Assembly: GCF_015710975.1 (NCBI RefSeq)
Contig: NZ_CP049783.1
Coordinates: 4,135,501-4,199,500 of the forward strand
Direction: 5' to 3'
DNA: 64,000 bases
DNA from: Paenibacillus polymyxa
GTDB taxonomy: Bacteria; Bacillota; Bacilli; Paenibacillales; Paenibacillaceae
Position 1 is the stretch's first letter, and each line of letters begins with the position of its first letter. Positions 18,862 through 26,866 of the stretch are shown piece by piece. The position numbers and the translations under genes were made by a program. The notes under the pieces are model-generated. The model made no database searches and was not told the origin of the DNA. It was given only the letters and a program-made list of their open reading frames with translations.

Positions 18862-20115
18862 TTGTCTTTGTATGTCATGAAATTCGGAGGCAGTTCCGTC
18901 GGTGATACGGAGCGCATGAAACGCGTGGCAAAACGCGTCGTTGAGAAACAGAGTGAAGGGCATCAATGTGTAGTGGTCGTTTCCGCAATGGGAGACACAA
19001 CAGACGAATTGATTGACCAGGCCAAATTATTAAATGAGCAGTTGCCTGCACGTGAGTTGGATATGTTGATGACGACAGGCGAGCAAATTTCAATCGCATT
19101 GTTGTCGATGGCTATTCAGCAGCTGGGTCATGAAGCGGTATCGTTTACGGGATGGCAGGCAGGCTTCCGTACTGAATCTGACTTTGGTCGGGCTCGGATT
19201 ACGGATATTCAACCTCAGCGTGTGCTGGATGCACTGAGTAGCAACAAGATTGTTGTTGTAGCAGGTTTCCAGGGGATGTCTGCAGATGGAGATATTACGA
19301 CGCTGGGACGTGGTGGGTCTGATACGACGGCCGTTGCGCTGGCGGCGGCAATTCAAGCGGATGCCTGTGAAATTTACACGGATGTGGACGGCATATATTC
19401 AACAGATCCACGGATTGTGAAAGTGGCACGTAAGCTAAAAGAAATTTCTTATGATGAGATGCTGGAATTAGCCAATTTAGGTGCGGCTGTTTTACATCCC
19501 CGTGCGGTAGAGTATGCCAAACATAACCGGGTACCGTTGATTGTGCGGTCCAGTTTTAACCATAATGAAGGAACAGTCGTAAAGGAGGATGCAGTAATGG
19601 AGCAAGGCGTTGTAGTCAGTGGAATTGCATATGATAAAAATGTAGCAAGAATCAGTATTTTGGGCGTTGCAGATATCCCTGGTGTACTGGCAAAAGTTTT
19701 CGGAACACTGGCAGCAGCCAAAATTGATGTAGACATTATTGTACAGAGCGGGGTTGAAGCTGGAAAAGCAGATTTCTCCTTTACGGTAGCTCTAACGGAT
19801 CGTGAAGCTGCACTTAAGACGCTGGAAGGTATTCGCGGGGAGCTTCCATACCGTGAAGTAACGTCTGAGGAAAATTTGGTGAAGGTCTCCATAGTAGGTG
19901 CAGGTATGGTTAGCCACCCGGGTGTTGCAGCACAAATGTTTGCCGTGCTGGCCGAGCAAGGCGTTAGCATTAAAATGGTAAGCACATCCGAAATCAAGGT
20001 ATCGTGTGTAATTGAAGCTGGAAAGCTTCATGAGGTTATCCAAGCGTTGCATACAGCTTATAATCTGGATACCGAGGAGCAAGCGTTTGTAGGCGGCCCT
20101 AAAGACCGTCGTTAA
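18862..20115 (+). CDS. lysC: Aspartokinase, LysC type
   Basis: Phosphorylates aspartate, the first step to lysine, diaminopimelate, dipicolinate, threonine and methionine. The 417-residue alpha chain starts MSLYVMKFGGSSV (kinase motif KFGGSSV) from TTG 18862, nine bases after TGAGGGAG. The kinase domain covers about 1-230 and two ACT domains about 265-405. A possible promoter lies at 18741 (TTGGCT) and 18766 (TATACT). The leader is only about 80 nt, too short for a lysine riboswitch, so regulation is probably by feedback. The gene lies between efp and spoIIIAA, in the place of yqhV in B. subtilis. See the internal start at 19597. Confidence 0.95.
   Translation: MSLYVMKFGGSSVGDTERMKRVAKRVVEKQSEGHQCVVVVSAMGDTTDELIDQAKLLNEQLPARELDMLMTTGEQISIALLSMAIQQLGHEAVSFTGWQAGFRTESDFGRARITDIQPQRVLDALSSNKIVVVAGFQGMSADGDITTLGRGGSDTTAVALAAAIQADACEIYTDVDGIYSTDPRIVKVARKLKEISYDEMLELANLGAAVLHPRAVEYAKHNRVPLIVRSSFNHNEGTVVKEDAVMEQGVVVSGIAYDKNVARISILGVADIPGVLAKVFGTLAAAKIDVDIIVQSGVEAGKADFSFTVALTDREAALKTLEGIRGELPYREVTSEENLVKVSIVGAGMVSHPGVAAQMFAVLAEQGVSIKMVSTSEIKVSCVIEAGKLHEVIQALHTAYNLDTEEQAFVGGPKDRR
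19597..20115 (+). CDS. lysC: Aspartokinase beta subunit from internal start
   Basis: Inside lysC a strong AAAGGAGGA (19581-19588) stands nine bases ahead of an in-frame ATG at 19597, codon 246 of the alpha chain. B. subtilis aspartokinase II makes its beta subunit from an in-frame start at Met246, so the arrangement appears conserved. The product would be 172 residues: the ACT regulatory region alone, which assembles with the alpha chain. Confidence 0.75.
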   Translation: MEQGVVVSGIAYDKNVARISILGVADIPGVLAKVFGTLAAAKIDVDIIVQSGVEAGKADFSFTVALTDREAALKTLEGIRGELPYREVTSEENLVKVSIVGAGMVSHPGVAAQMFAVLAEQGVSIKMVSTSEIKVSCVIEAGKLHEVIQALHTAYNLDTEEQAFVGGPKDRR

Positions 20116-20217
20116 TAACATCAATTGATATAGAGAAATGCTATGACGGGGAAAGGTCGATAAATTATACGTTCCCTATTTATAGATTGATAAATCATAG
20201 AATACAGCAGTAGGTTA

Positions 20218-20266
20218 AGAGGTTGTTCCATCAGTGAGAGATAGACTGTGGAACAGCCTCTTTTTG
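20218..20266 (+). terminator. Terminator of lysC
   Basis: GAGGTTGTTCCA pairs with TGGAACAGCCTC, followed by TTTTT. Confidence 0.9.
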
Positions 20267-20414
20267 CTGTAAATCTAGCTTTTTTATTTAAGGGTATCCC
20301 TTAGCCACCAAGGCATCGAGGGAGTCTTTTTTTATTATACAAAGCAGGGAAAGGTGCTTGAATGAGCGGGGAAAGGTCCGCTGAGCATGGATAGGAGTGA
20401 TCAAAGGTTCGACT

Positions 20415-20443
20415 GGATTTTCAATATATTTTCGGCATAAAAA
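20415..20443 (+). promoter_or_regulatory. Candidate sigma-E promoter of the spoIIIA operon
   Basis: GGATTTT (20415-20421) and CATAAAAA (20436-20443), 14 bp apart, resemble the sigma-E consensus (KMATATT, CATACAMT; about 5 of 7 and 6 of 8 matches). The spoIIIA operon is sigma-E controlled in B. subtilis. Confidence 0.4.
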
Positions 20444-20505
20444 GCGAGAGTCAGCCATAGACTTGTCTTAAAGAAAAAGGACAACTGTGAGGAGGCGGCA
20501 CTGGT

Positions 20506-21501
20506 ATGGAATGGCTGGAGTTATTTCCGGAACCGTTGCACGGTATACTCGGAAGGCTTCCAGAAACGGTATTTAAGCAACTGGAAGAAATTCGGGTCCG
20601 GGAAGGAAGGCCGCTGGAAGTTAATGCGAATGGTGATCATCATTTTGTAACGACTGCTGGTCGGCTGACTTTGAATCCTGTTGAAGCCTATAAGCCTAAC
20701 CGCGAGGATGCCCACCGATTGCTGGATTTTATCAGTAATCATTCCCTGTACACCATGGAAGAGGAGCTTCGCAAAGGGTTTATTACCATCCCTGGCGGTC
20801 ATCGTGTTGGCTTGGCAGGGAGAACTGTGCTTAACCGAGGGCGAGTAGAGCATTTGAGGGATATAAGCAGCTTTAACGTACGAATTGCCCGGGCCATTCC
20901 TGGCATAGCTGATCGGATATTGCCTTATGTAGCGGATCGAAAATCCGGAATGATACGGCATACGCTCATCTTGTCACCGCCTCAGCATGGCAAGACGACG
21001 TTGCTTAGGGACTTGGCTCGACAACTGAGTTACGGAGGGATGCAAAGCAACGGAGGGCGACGAAATGGACTTAAGGTGGGCATTATAGATGAACGTTCTG
21101 AGATCGCCGGTAGCCATAAGGGCATCCCCGGCTTTGATGTCGGACCTCGCACCGATGTATTGGACGGATGTCCGAAAGCGGAGGGTATGATGATGATGAT
21201 TCGCTCGATGTCACCGGATGTCCTGATTGTGGATGAAATCGGGCGGCCAGAAGATGCGGAAGCGGTACGTGAAGCGCTTCATGCAGGCATCGCAGTCATT
21301 GCTTCCGCACATGGTCGTGATGTGGCTGAAATGGCGAGCCGATCTGCCTTTGCCGGATTAGCTACAGGACAGGAGCTGTTCCAGCTCTATGTCATGCTGG
21401 AGCGGACGAGCCGGGGCGTCTCTTTTCGGCTGGCAGATGCCAAGCAGCGCAGGCTGACACTGCCTGGAGAAGGGCAGAACGGGGGCATCTCCTATGCTTA
21501 A
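20506..21501 (+). CDS. spoIIIAA: Stage III sporulation protein AA (ATPase)
   Basis: Mother-cell ATPase of the SpoIIIA-SpoIIQ channel, related to type II/IV secretion ATPases. The 331-residue protein has a Walker A in LSPPQHGKTTLLRDL (about residues 156-170), a Walker B-like segment VLIVDEIGRPEDAEA (about 240-255) and an IDERSEIAG motif between them. The start ATG 20506 follows GAGGAGGCGG. First gene of an eight-gene operon; spoIIIAB overlaps its end by 8 bp. Confidence 0.96.
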   Translation: MEWLELFPEPLHGILGRLPETVFKQLEEIRVREGRPLEVNANGDHHFVTTAGRLTLNPVEAYKPNREDAHRLLDFISNHSLYTMEEELRKGFITIPGGHRVGLAGRTVLNRGRVEHLRDISSFNVRIARAIPGIADRILPYVADRKSGMIRHTLILSPPQHGKTTLLRDLARQLSYGGMQSNGGRRNGLKVGIIDERSEIAGSHKGIPGFDVGPRTDVLDGCPKAEGMMMMIRSMSPDVLIVDEIGRPEDAEAVREALHAGIAVIASAHGRDVAEMASRSAFAGLATGQELFQLYVMLERTSRGVSFRLADAKQRRLTLPGEGQNGGISYA

Positions 21502-22012
21502 GCTGCTGGGAGCTGTCTTGGTTATACTAGCCACCACACTGGCAGGCTGGCAGCGGGCAAGACAATTTGCCATGAGGCCGCGGCAAATCAGAGAGTTAAT
21601 TCTCGCACTGCAAAGACTGACCACCGAGGTTTCTTACGGGGTGTCTCCGTTACCAGATGCTTTCGCCAAGACTGGAGAGCCCTTGCGAGAGCCGCTGCGC
21701 TCTCTGTTTCAGCAAGCCTCACGCTGGATGCACCCCTCTTTTGGCCTGACCGCCAGAGAAAGCTTGCATAAAGCGATTGAAGTCTCGTGGAGCCGTTCCT
21801 CTATGAAGCAGGCCGAGAAGGAAGCGATGCGTCAGCTTGCTTACAGCCTTGGAACCAGCGACCGTGAAGACCAGATCAAGCACATTGCGCTGACCATCCA
21901 GCAGTTATCCCATGAAGAAGCGCAGGCGCAGGCAGATCAGGTGAGATACGAGCGTATGAGCAGAAGCCTGGGACTGCTGATCGGAGCATTGATCGTCATT
22001 TTGATCTATTAG
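21494..22012 (+). CDS. spoIIIAB: Stage III sporulation protein AB
   Basis: A 172-residue membrane protein related to GspF-like type II secretion components. Hydrophobic segments lie at the N-terminus (about residues 2-20) and at the C-terminus (LGLLIGALIVILIY). Between them is a helical, charged domain that includes the family-typical LILALQRLTTEVSYG and a QLAYSLGTSDREDQIKHI segment. The 8-bp overlap with spoIIIAA suggests translational coupling. Confidence 0.95.
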   Translation: MLKLLGAVLVILATTLAGWQRARQFAMRPRQIRELILALQRLTTEVSYGVSPLPDAFAKTGEPLREPLRSLFQQASRWMHPSFGLTARESLHKAIEVSWSRSSMKQAEKEAMRQLAYSLGTSDREDQIKHIALTIQQLSHEEAQAQADQVRYERMSRSLGLLIGALIVILIY

Positions 22013-22024
22013 CGGGGTGCTCGA

Positions 22025-22228
22025 ATGAATTTAGAAGTGAACGCAATTTTCCAGATTGCCGGAATTGGCATTATTATCGCTATGATTCATACCGTACTAA
22101 AGCAAATGGGCAAGGAAGACATGGCCCACTGGGTGACGGTCATCGGTTTCGTTGTCGTGCTGTTCATGGTGGTGCGAATGTTGGATAACCTTCTGCAAGA
22201 GATCAAATCTATTTTTCTTTTTCAGTAG
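22025..22228 (+). CDS. spoIIIAC: Stage III sporulation protein AC
   Basis: A 67-residue membrane protein with two hydrophobic helices, normal for SpoIIIAC. The segment IFQIAGIGIIIAMIHTVLKQ is characteristic. It is thought to form part of the membrane platform of the channel with SpoIIIAD and SpoIIIAE. Confidence 0.95.
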   Translation: MNLEVNAIFQIAGIGIIIAMIHTVLKQMGKEDMAHWVTVIGFVVVLFMVVRMLDNLLQEIKSIFLFQ

Positions 22229-22236
22229 GTGAACAC

Positions 22237-22626
22237 ATGGAAATCATTCAAGTGGTGGGCTTCGCCCTCGTTGCCACAGTCCTCATCTTAGTTATCAAGG
22301 AACAGAAGCCGATGTTTGCCTTTTTGATTGCAACAGCTGCGGGAATCGTCATTTTTTTGCTGCTGATTGGCAAGATCGGATCTGTGGTTGCCGTGCTGGA
22401 GCGACTGGCCAGGTCCTCAGGTATGGACATGATTTATTTTAAAACCGTATTAAAAATAATCGGTATCGCTTATATTGCCGAATTCGGAGCACAGATCGTA
22501 CGGGATGCGGGGCAAGACGGTATAGCTTCCAAAATAGAGCTTACTGGAAAGGTACTCATCATGGTACTCGCAATCCCGATTATCAGCATTATTATTGATA
22601 CCATTCTGAAGCTGATGCCCGCCTGA
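22237..22626 (+). CDS. spoIIIAD: Stage III sporulation protein AD
   Basis: A 129-residue membrane protein with about four hydrophobic segments. The family-typical stretch FKTVLKIIGIAYIAEFGAQI is present. Its ATG follows AGTAGGTGAAC and is 8 bp after the spoIIIAC stop. Confidence 0.95.
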   Translation: MEIIQVVGFALVATVLILVIKEQKPMFAFLIATAAGIVIFLLLIGKIGSVVAVLERLARSSGMDMIYFKTVLKIIGIAYIAEFGAQIVRDAGQDGIASKIELTGKVLIMVLAIPIISIIIDTILKLMPA

Positions 22627-22655
22627 GGGGGTGATGCCATGAAAAGGCTGGGGGC

Positions 22656-23828
22656 ATGCCGAATCTCAAAGTTATTGTGATTTTGCTGCTATGTCTCTGG
22701 TGCGCCTCGGCTGCGGTCCTCTTCGCAGATACACCTACAAACGAATGGATCAGACAACAGGCGGAGCAAATGCCCAAAGATGATGTTGAACATTATTGGG
22801 ACGGACTCATGAAGCAATACGGCGGATTTTTCCCTGACCAGAAAACGCCTTCTTTCATGGACATGCTGCTTCCGGGTGGTGAAGGATTCAGCATAAAAGG
22901 TGTGTTGATGGCCATAGCTGATTTTTTCATCCATGAAATCCGGGTGAATGCCAAGCTGCTCGTCACCATCGTCATGCTCAGCATTATGAGTATGGTGCTG
23001 GAAACGCTGCAAAGCGCTTTTGAAAGCAAGCAGGTCAGCAAAGTTGCCTACGCTATCGTGTACATGGTCATTATCATTTTGGCGATTAATAGCTTTAGTG
23101 TAGCGATTGGTTATGCCAAAGAAGCAATTGACAGCATGATTCATTTCATGATGGCGATGTTGCCCTTGCTGTTTACCATGTTGGCCTCGATGGGTAACGT
23201 TGTCACCGTTTCGGTGACCCACCCGCTGATTGTATTTATGATCAACACGGTCGGAACAGTTATTCATACGCTTGTTTTCCCGCTGCTGTTCTTCTCGGCT
23301 GTGCTGTACTTGGTCAACTCGCTCACGGGCAAATACAAGCTGACCCAGTTAGCTGATCTACTGCGGAACGCGGGTGTTGCCGTGCTGGGAGTGCTTCTGA
23401 CTATTTTTCTAGGAGTCATTTCGGTACAGGGATTAACCTCTTCGGTTACTGACGGATTAACAATCCGTACAGCTAAATATATTACAGGTAGCTTTGTTCC
23501 GGTGGTAGGCAAGGCGCTGGCAGATGCGACGGATACGGTCATTTCGGCATCACTGCTCGTTAAAAATGCCATCGGCCTTGTGGGAGTCATCATTATTTTG
23601 TTCCTGTGTGCTTTTCCTGCTCTCAAAATTCTGACACTAGCCCTCATTTATAAAGTGACCGCAGCAATCATGCAGCCTTTGGGAGATACGCCTATTGTGG
23701 AATGTTTGGATGCCATCGGCAAGAGTATGATTTATGTTTTTGCGGCGCTGGCGGCAGTGGGATTAATGTCCTTCCTTGCGATTACCGTCATGCTCGCAGC
23801 AGGCAACATGACAGTCATGATGAGGTGA
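22656..23828 (+). CDS. spoIIIAE: Stage III sporulation protein AE; N-terminus uncertain (possible frameshift)
   Basis: A large polytopic membrane component of the SpoIIIA channel. As read it has 390 residues with an N-terminal signal-like hydrophobic segment (VIVILLLCLWC), an exposed segment with VEHYWDGLMKQYGGFFP, and about eight membrane helices. The frame start is in doubt: the good ribosome site GAGGGGGTGAT drives ATG 22639 (MKRLGA...), which is in another frame and stops after 13 codons, while the in-frame ATG 22656 has only a G-run directly before it. One extra G in the five-G run at 22649-22653 would join both as MKRLGG-MPNLKV. B. subtilis SpoIIIAE also begins MKR. Confidence 0.9.
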   Translation: MPNLKVIVILLLCLWCASAAVLFADTPTNEWIRQQAEQMPKDDVEHYWDGLMKQYGGFFPDQKTPSFMDMLLPGGEGFSIKGVLMAIADFFIHEIRVNAKLLVTIVMLSIMSMVLETLQSAFESKQVSKVAYAIVYMVIIILAINSFSVAIGYAKEAIDSMIHFMMAMLPLLFTMLASMGNVVTVSVTHPLIVFMINTVGTVIHTLVFPLLFFSAVLYLVNSLTGKYKLTQLADLLRNAGVAVLGVLLTIFLGVISVQGLTSSVTDGLTIRTAKYITGSFVPVVGKALADATDTVISASLLVKNAIGLVGVIIILFLCAFPALKILTLALIYKVTAAIMQPLGDTPIVECLDAIGKSMIYVFAALAAVGLMSFLAITVMLAAGNMTVMMR

Positions 23829-23866
23829 ATACATGCACATAATCCAACGAGAGGGAGGCGAGTGAC

Positions 23867-24634
23867 GTGAACTGGCTGGGAGGCTGGCTCAAGGAACTAG
23901 TGCTAATCGTGCTGCTGGCTTCTTTTGTCGATATGATCTTACCGAGCCGATTTATGGAAAGGTATGTCAAACTCGTACTCAGCCTGCTTGTTTTGCTGAC
24001 ATTGCTGTCTCCGATTGTGCGCTTGCTGAGCAGTAGTCCCTCAGAGGTTCTGGGGCGAGCATTGGATCTGCAACGCCAGGCAGAGACAGGTAATAGGGAA
24101 CCGACATTGGAAGAGATCTTAGCCAAAGGCAAACAGCTAAAGCAACAGCAGGAACAAAGCTCCATGCAATGGGCAGGCAAAGAGGTAGCTAAGGAAATGA
24201 AAGGGCAATTGGAGCAGTACACTGGGTTAGCAATTCAGTCGGTCCAGGTGACCCTTGCGCAGATTCAGCAGAAAGAGTCGGGGCTAGAGGCAGGAACGGG
24301 TGTTCAGTCAGTAGTGGTCAAATTGGCGGAGCAGAAGGCAAAAAAAGAAAAAAACACAAAGGTCCCGCCGGGTACAGATATCAAGCCGGTTGTGGTGGAG
24401 CCTGTAGCTGAAAAGACAGTGAATATTCGTGTGGAGCCGACACAGTCAAAACCCTCTAATCATAATGAAGGAACGCGAGAAGATGATCGTAGTCCTGACG
24501 AAACCACAGAGAATGGCAAATCTGCGGATCAGAAAGCTTTTGGTTTAATCACAGGAATTCTACGTGAAAAATGGGGGATCGACAGCACACATGTTCAGGT
24601 GATTAATTCGCAGGATGGAACACATGAATGGTAA
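23867..24634 (+). CDS. spoIIIAF: Stage III sporulation protein AF
   Basis: A 255-residue protein with two N-terminal membrane helices (ELVLIVLLASFVDMILP and LVLSLLVLLTLLSPIV) and then a soluble extracytoplasmic domain typical of the family. It is longer than B. subtilis SpoIIIAF (about 206 residues) because of a Lys/Glu/Pro-rich linker at about 150-215. The start is GTG 23867 behind GGGAGGCG. Confidence 0.93.
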   Translation: MNWLGGWLKELVLIVLLASFVDMILPSRFMERYVKLVLSLLVLLTLLSPIVRLLSSSPSEVLGRALDLQRQAETGNREPTLEEILAKGKQLKQQQEQSSMQWAGKEVAKEMKGQLEQYTGLAIQSVQVTLAQIQQKESGLEAGTGVQSVVVKLAEQKAKKEKNTKVPPGTDIKPVVVEPVAEKTVNIRVEPTQSKPSNHNEGTREDDRSPDETTENGKSADQKAFGLITGILREKWGIDSTHVQVINSQDGTHEW

Positions 24635-24650
24635 CAGGAGGTGAACCGAA

Positions 24651-25292
24651 ATGGGCAAATGGAGGGAAAAGCTGGAGCAATGGATGGGTGGAGGGGGGGA
24701 CGGAGCGAAAAGGTTCAATTCATTTCGTTGGCTACTTATTCTTGGCCTTATCGGTGTAGCGATTATGCTCTTTAATTCATTCGTTAATGTGAAAAAAGTC
24801 GACCCGGAAAACGTAGGGAGAGAACCGCCTGGCGTAATGAAAAATGAGCCTGCGTTAGAAACAACGGTAGGTGAGGACAGTTCCTTTGCCGGAATCGAGA
24901 AGGCTTTTGAGGATAATATGAAACAGATGCTGGAGCAGATTGTTGGCGTAGGAACCGTCGATGTCATGGTTACGGTAGATTCTACCGAAGAAGTGATCGT
25001 TCAACGGAATGTGAAGGACATGCAGGAAGAAAATAACGAGTCGGACGCCAATGGTGGACAAAGGCACACTACTCAATATACACGCGATGGTGAGATTGTC
25101 ACCTATGAATCATCGGGCGGTCAGCACACCCCGATTGTTACCAAAAAAGTAAAACCACAGGTAAGGGGAGTGCTTGTTGTGGCTATGGGGGCAGAAAACC
25201 CTACGGTGAAGCAGCTCATTGTGGATGCTGTGCAGAAGGGACTAAACGTACCTTCATACAAAATATCAGTCGTTCCGCGTAAGCAGGGATAA
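24651..25292 (+). CDS. spoIIIAG: Stage III sporulation protein AG
   Basis: Forms the large ring of the SpoIIIA channel in the intermembrane space. The 213-residue protein has one membrane helix (about 27-46, LLILGLIGVAIMLFNSF) and a C-terminal ring-building motif domain (YscJ/FliF-like, GVGTVDVMVTVDSTEEVIVQ and later VRGVLVVAMGAENPTVKQ). The AGGAGGTGA site upstream is strong. Confidence 0.95.
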   Translation: MGKWREKLEQWMGGGGDGAKRFNSFRWLLILGLIGVAIMLFNSFVNVKKVDPENVGREPPGVMKNEPALETTVGEDSSFAGIEKAFEDNMKQMLEQIVGVGTVDVMVTVDSTEEVIVQRNVKDMQEENNESDANGGQRHTTQYTRDGEIVTYESSGGQHTPIVTKKVKPQVRGVLVVAMGAENPTVKQLIVDAVQKGLNVPSYKISVVPRKQG

Positions 25293-25354
25293 TATGGAAT
25301 TGGGGAACAAAGAAGTTAATATTGCAAACCACTTATGAATATGGAGGACAGAAC

Positions 25355-26176
25355 ATGAATAATAAAAGACAAACCGTTTGGCTGGTGTCCATGCTGAGTT
25401 TAATGGTGGTACTGTCTGCATATTATTTGTTTACGGAGGACTCAAGTCCGGCGAATCCGCCAGTAGCGGACAGCGAGCAGGTGAGCAAGGTTAAACAGGA
25501 TGCTGCACAGGAAGCAACGACAAAGGCAGAAGAACAAATGAACGAACTGAAAGTAAATGAAGTAGTAACCAATGGAGAAGTAACTGACGGAACGGCAGAG
25601 ACTTCCACAAAGGACACAGCTTCTACAACTGATCCAGCAACAGAACCATCCAAAGGTGATAAAGACACAGCCGCCGCCCCTGCTACTGAATCGACTGCAT
25701 CCGATCAAAACACAACTACAGCTAAGACAGACACGACAGCTAAAAGTGATGACAAAGCAGCTTCTAGCGCCAAAACCGACAAGCAGGTACTTGATCAAGT
25801 AGCAAACGAACAAGCAGCCCAACCAACAGCGGCAGCTGTGATTGACAACTATTTACTGGAGCGGGATGTGGAAAATCAAAAGAAAAATGACGAGCTGACT
25901 ACGGCAATGAATGATAGTACACCGCAGAAAGCCGCAGAGGCACAAAAGGAATTGCATGTACTTGAAGATAAACAGGCCAAAATTACCGGCATCGAAGAAG
26001 AACTGCAGCAGCAATTCGCCAATGCAGTCGTTCGCGAGGAAGATGCTGATAAATACAAAGTAGTGGTTCTGAGTGAAAAATTGGATGCTAAGCAAGCGGT
26101 AACGATTGTCGATAAAGTCATGAAGGAATTAAACGTAACGCAGGACAAGATCAGTGTCCAGTATGTTACACAATAA
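25355..26176 (+). CDS. spoIIIAH: Stage III sporulation protein AH
   Basis: The SpoIIQ-binding, ring-forming protein of the channel. I start it at ATG 25355 (MNNKRQTVWLVSM) behind GGAGGACAG, not at the TTG 25322. It has one membrane helix (about 8-27), then a Thr/Ala/Asp/Lys-rich low-complexity linker (about 30-150), then a YscJ/FliF-like C-terminal domain (YKVVVLSEKLDAKQAVTIVDKVM). The total of 273 residues exceeds the B. subtilis protein (218) because of the linker. Last gene of the operon. Confidence 0.93.
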   Translation: MNNKRQTVWLVSMLSLMVVLSAYYLFTEDSSPANPPVADSEQVSKVKQDAAQEATTKAEEQMNELKVNEVVTNGEVTDGTAETSTKDTASTTDPATEPSKGDKDTAAAPATESTASDQNTTTAKTDTTAKSDDKAASSAKTDKQVLDQVANEQAAQPTAAAVIDNYLLERDVENQKKNDELTTAMNDSTPQKAAEAQKELHVLEDKQAKITGIEEELQQQFANAVVREEDADKYKVVVLSEKLDAKQAVTIVDKVMKELNVTQDKISVQYVTQ

Positions 26177-26193
26177 GACAAAAAACGCGAAAA

Positions 26194-26230
26194 AGCCCGG
26201 ATTTCTGCACAATCCCGGGCTCTTTCTATT
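26194..26230 (+). terminator. Terminator of the spoIIIA operon
   Basis: AGCCCGGATT pairs with AATCCCGGGCT (one bulged C), then TCTTTCTATTTTT. Confidence 0.8.
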
Positions 26231-26241
26231 TTTAATGATTG

Positions 26242-26250
26242 TGATATAAT
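26242..26250 (+). promoter_or_regulatory. Extended -10 promoter of accB-accC
   Basis: TGATATAAT is an extended -10 about 65 bp upstream of accB. No good -35 is visible; the same TGATATAAT element stands before dxs and before the gene at 45053. Confidence 0.5.
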
Positions 26251-26314
26251 ACATAAAGCTGTTTCAAAAATGTTATCAGCAACCGGCAAAATGCTGAAGG
26301 AGTGATTAATAGAG

Positions 26315-26806
26315 ATGTTTAAATTAAGCGAGATTAAGGAATTGATCAAGCTGGTGGATGAAACGTCTGTGCATGAGCTTGAAATTGAAAATGAAGGAAC
26401 TCGCCTCATGATCCGTAAACCGGGTAAAAGCGAGATCGTTACGGTACAGGCTCCTGTAACAGCACCTGCTTATACAGTGGCGCCACAAGCTGCAATTCCG
26501 AATCCACAAGTACAGTCCGATGTTGGACATGCAACTGCTGGGGAACCAAAGGAATATGCAAGCAATCTACATAAAATCGTATCTCCGATGGTAGGCACTT
26601 TCTATAGTTCTTCATCCCCGGATACGGCTCCGTATGTGAGTATCGGCAGTAAAGTAGGCGATAAAACAACGGTATGTATCATTGAAGCGATGAAGTTGAT
26701 GAACGAGTTGGAAGCTGAAGTGAAGGGCGAAATTGTGGAAATTTTGGCCGAAAACGGACAGTTGGTTGAGTATGGCCAGCCATTGTTCCTTGTGAAACCG
26801 GAGTAA
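26315..26806 (+). CDS. accB: Biotin carboxyl carrier protein of acetyl-CoA carboxylase
   Basis: Carries the biotin that shuttles CO2 in malonyl-CoA synthesis. The 163-residue protein has an N-terminal dimerisation segment ([16 protein letters not shown]), an Ala/Pro-rich linker (about 48-80) and a C-terminal biotinyl domain with the acceptor Lys in EAMKLMNE. It is followed by accC. Confidence 0.97.
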   Translation: MFKLSEIKELIKLVDETSVHELEIENEGTRLMIRKPGKSEIVTVQAPVTAPAYTVAPQAAIPNPQVQSDVGHATAGEPKEYASNLHKIVSPMVGTFYSSSSPDTAPYVSIGSKVGDKTTVCIIEAMKLMNELEAEVKGEIVEILAENGQLVEYGQPLFLVKPE

Positions 26807-26866
26807 AAAGCTTGTTTGACCCCTTTTTGAGGGTTCGGCAAGACTGCTCCCAGGGAGGATAAAGTC

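Larger units (their letters stand above)
20116..20505 (+). other. Intergenic region between lysC and spoIIIAA
   Basis: 390 bp without a supported gene. It holds a terminator at 20218-20266, three small hairpins with GGGAAAGG-like loops (20145-20158, 20342-20359, 20365-20382) and a candidate sigma-E promoter at 20415-20443. The yqhV gene found here in B. subtilis is not present. Confidence 0.6.

Noticed and set aside
22689..23267. 192-codon minus-strand ORF inside spoIIIAE
   Set aside because: His/Asn-rich, typical antisense shadow of a hydrophobic protein gene; no ribosome site.
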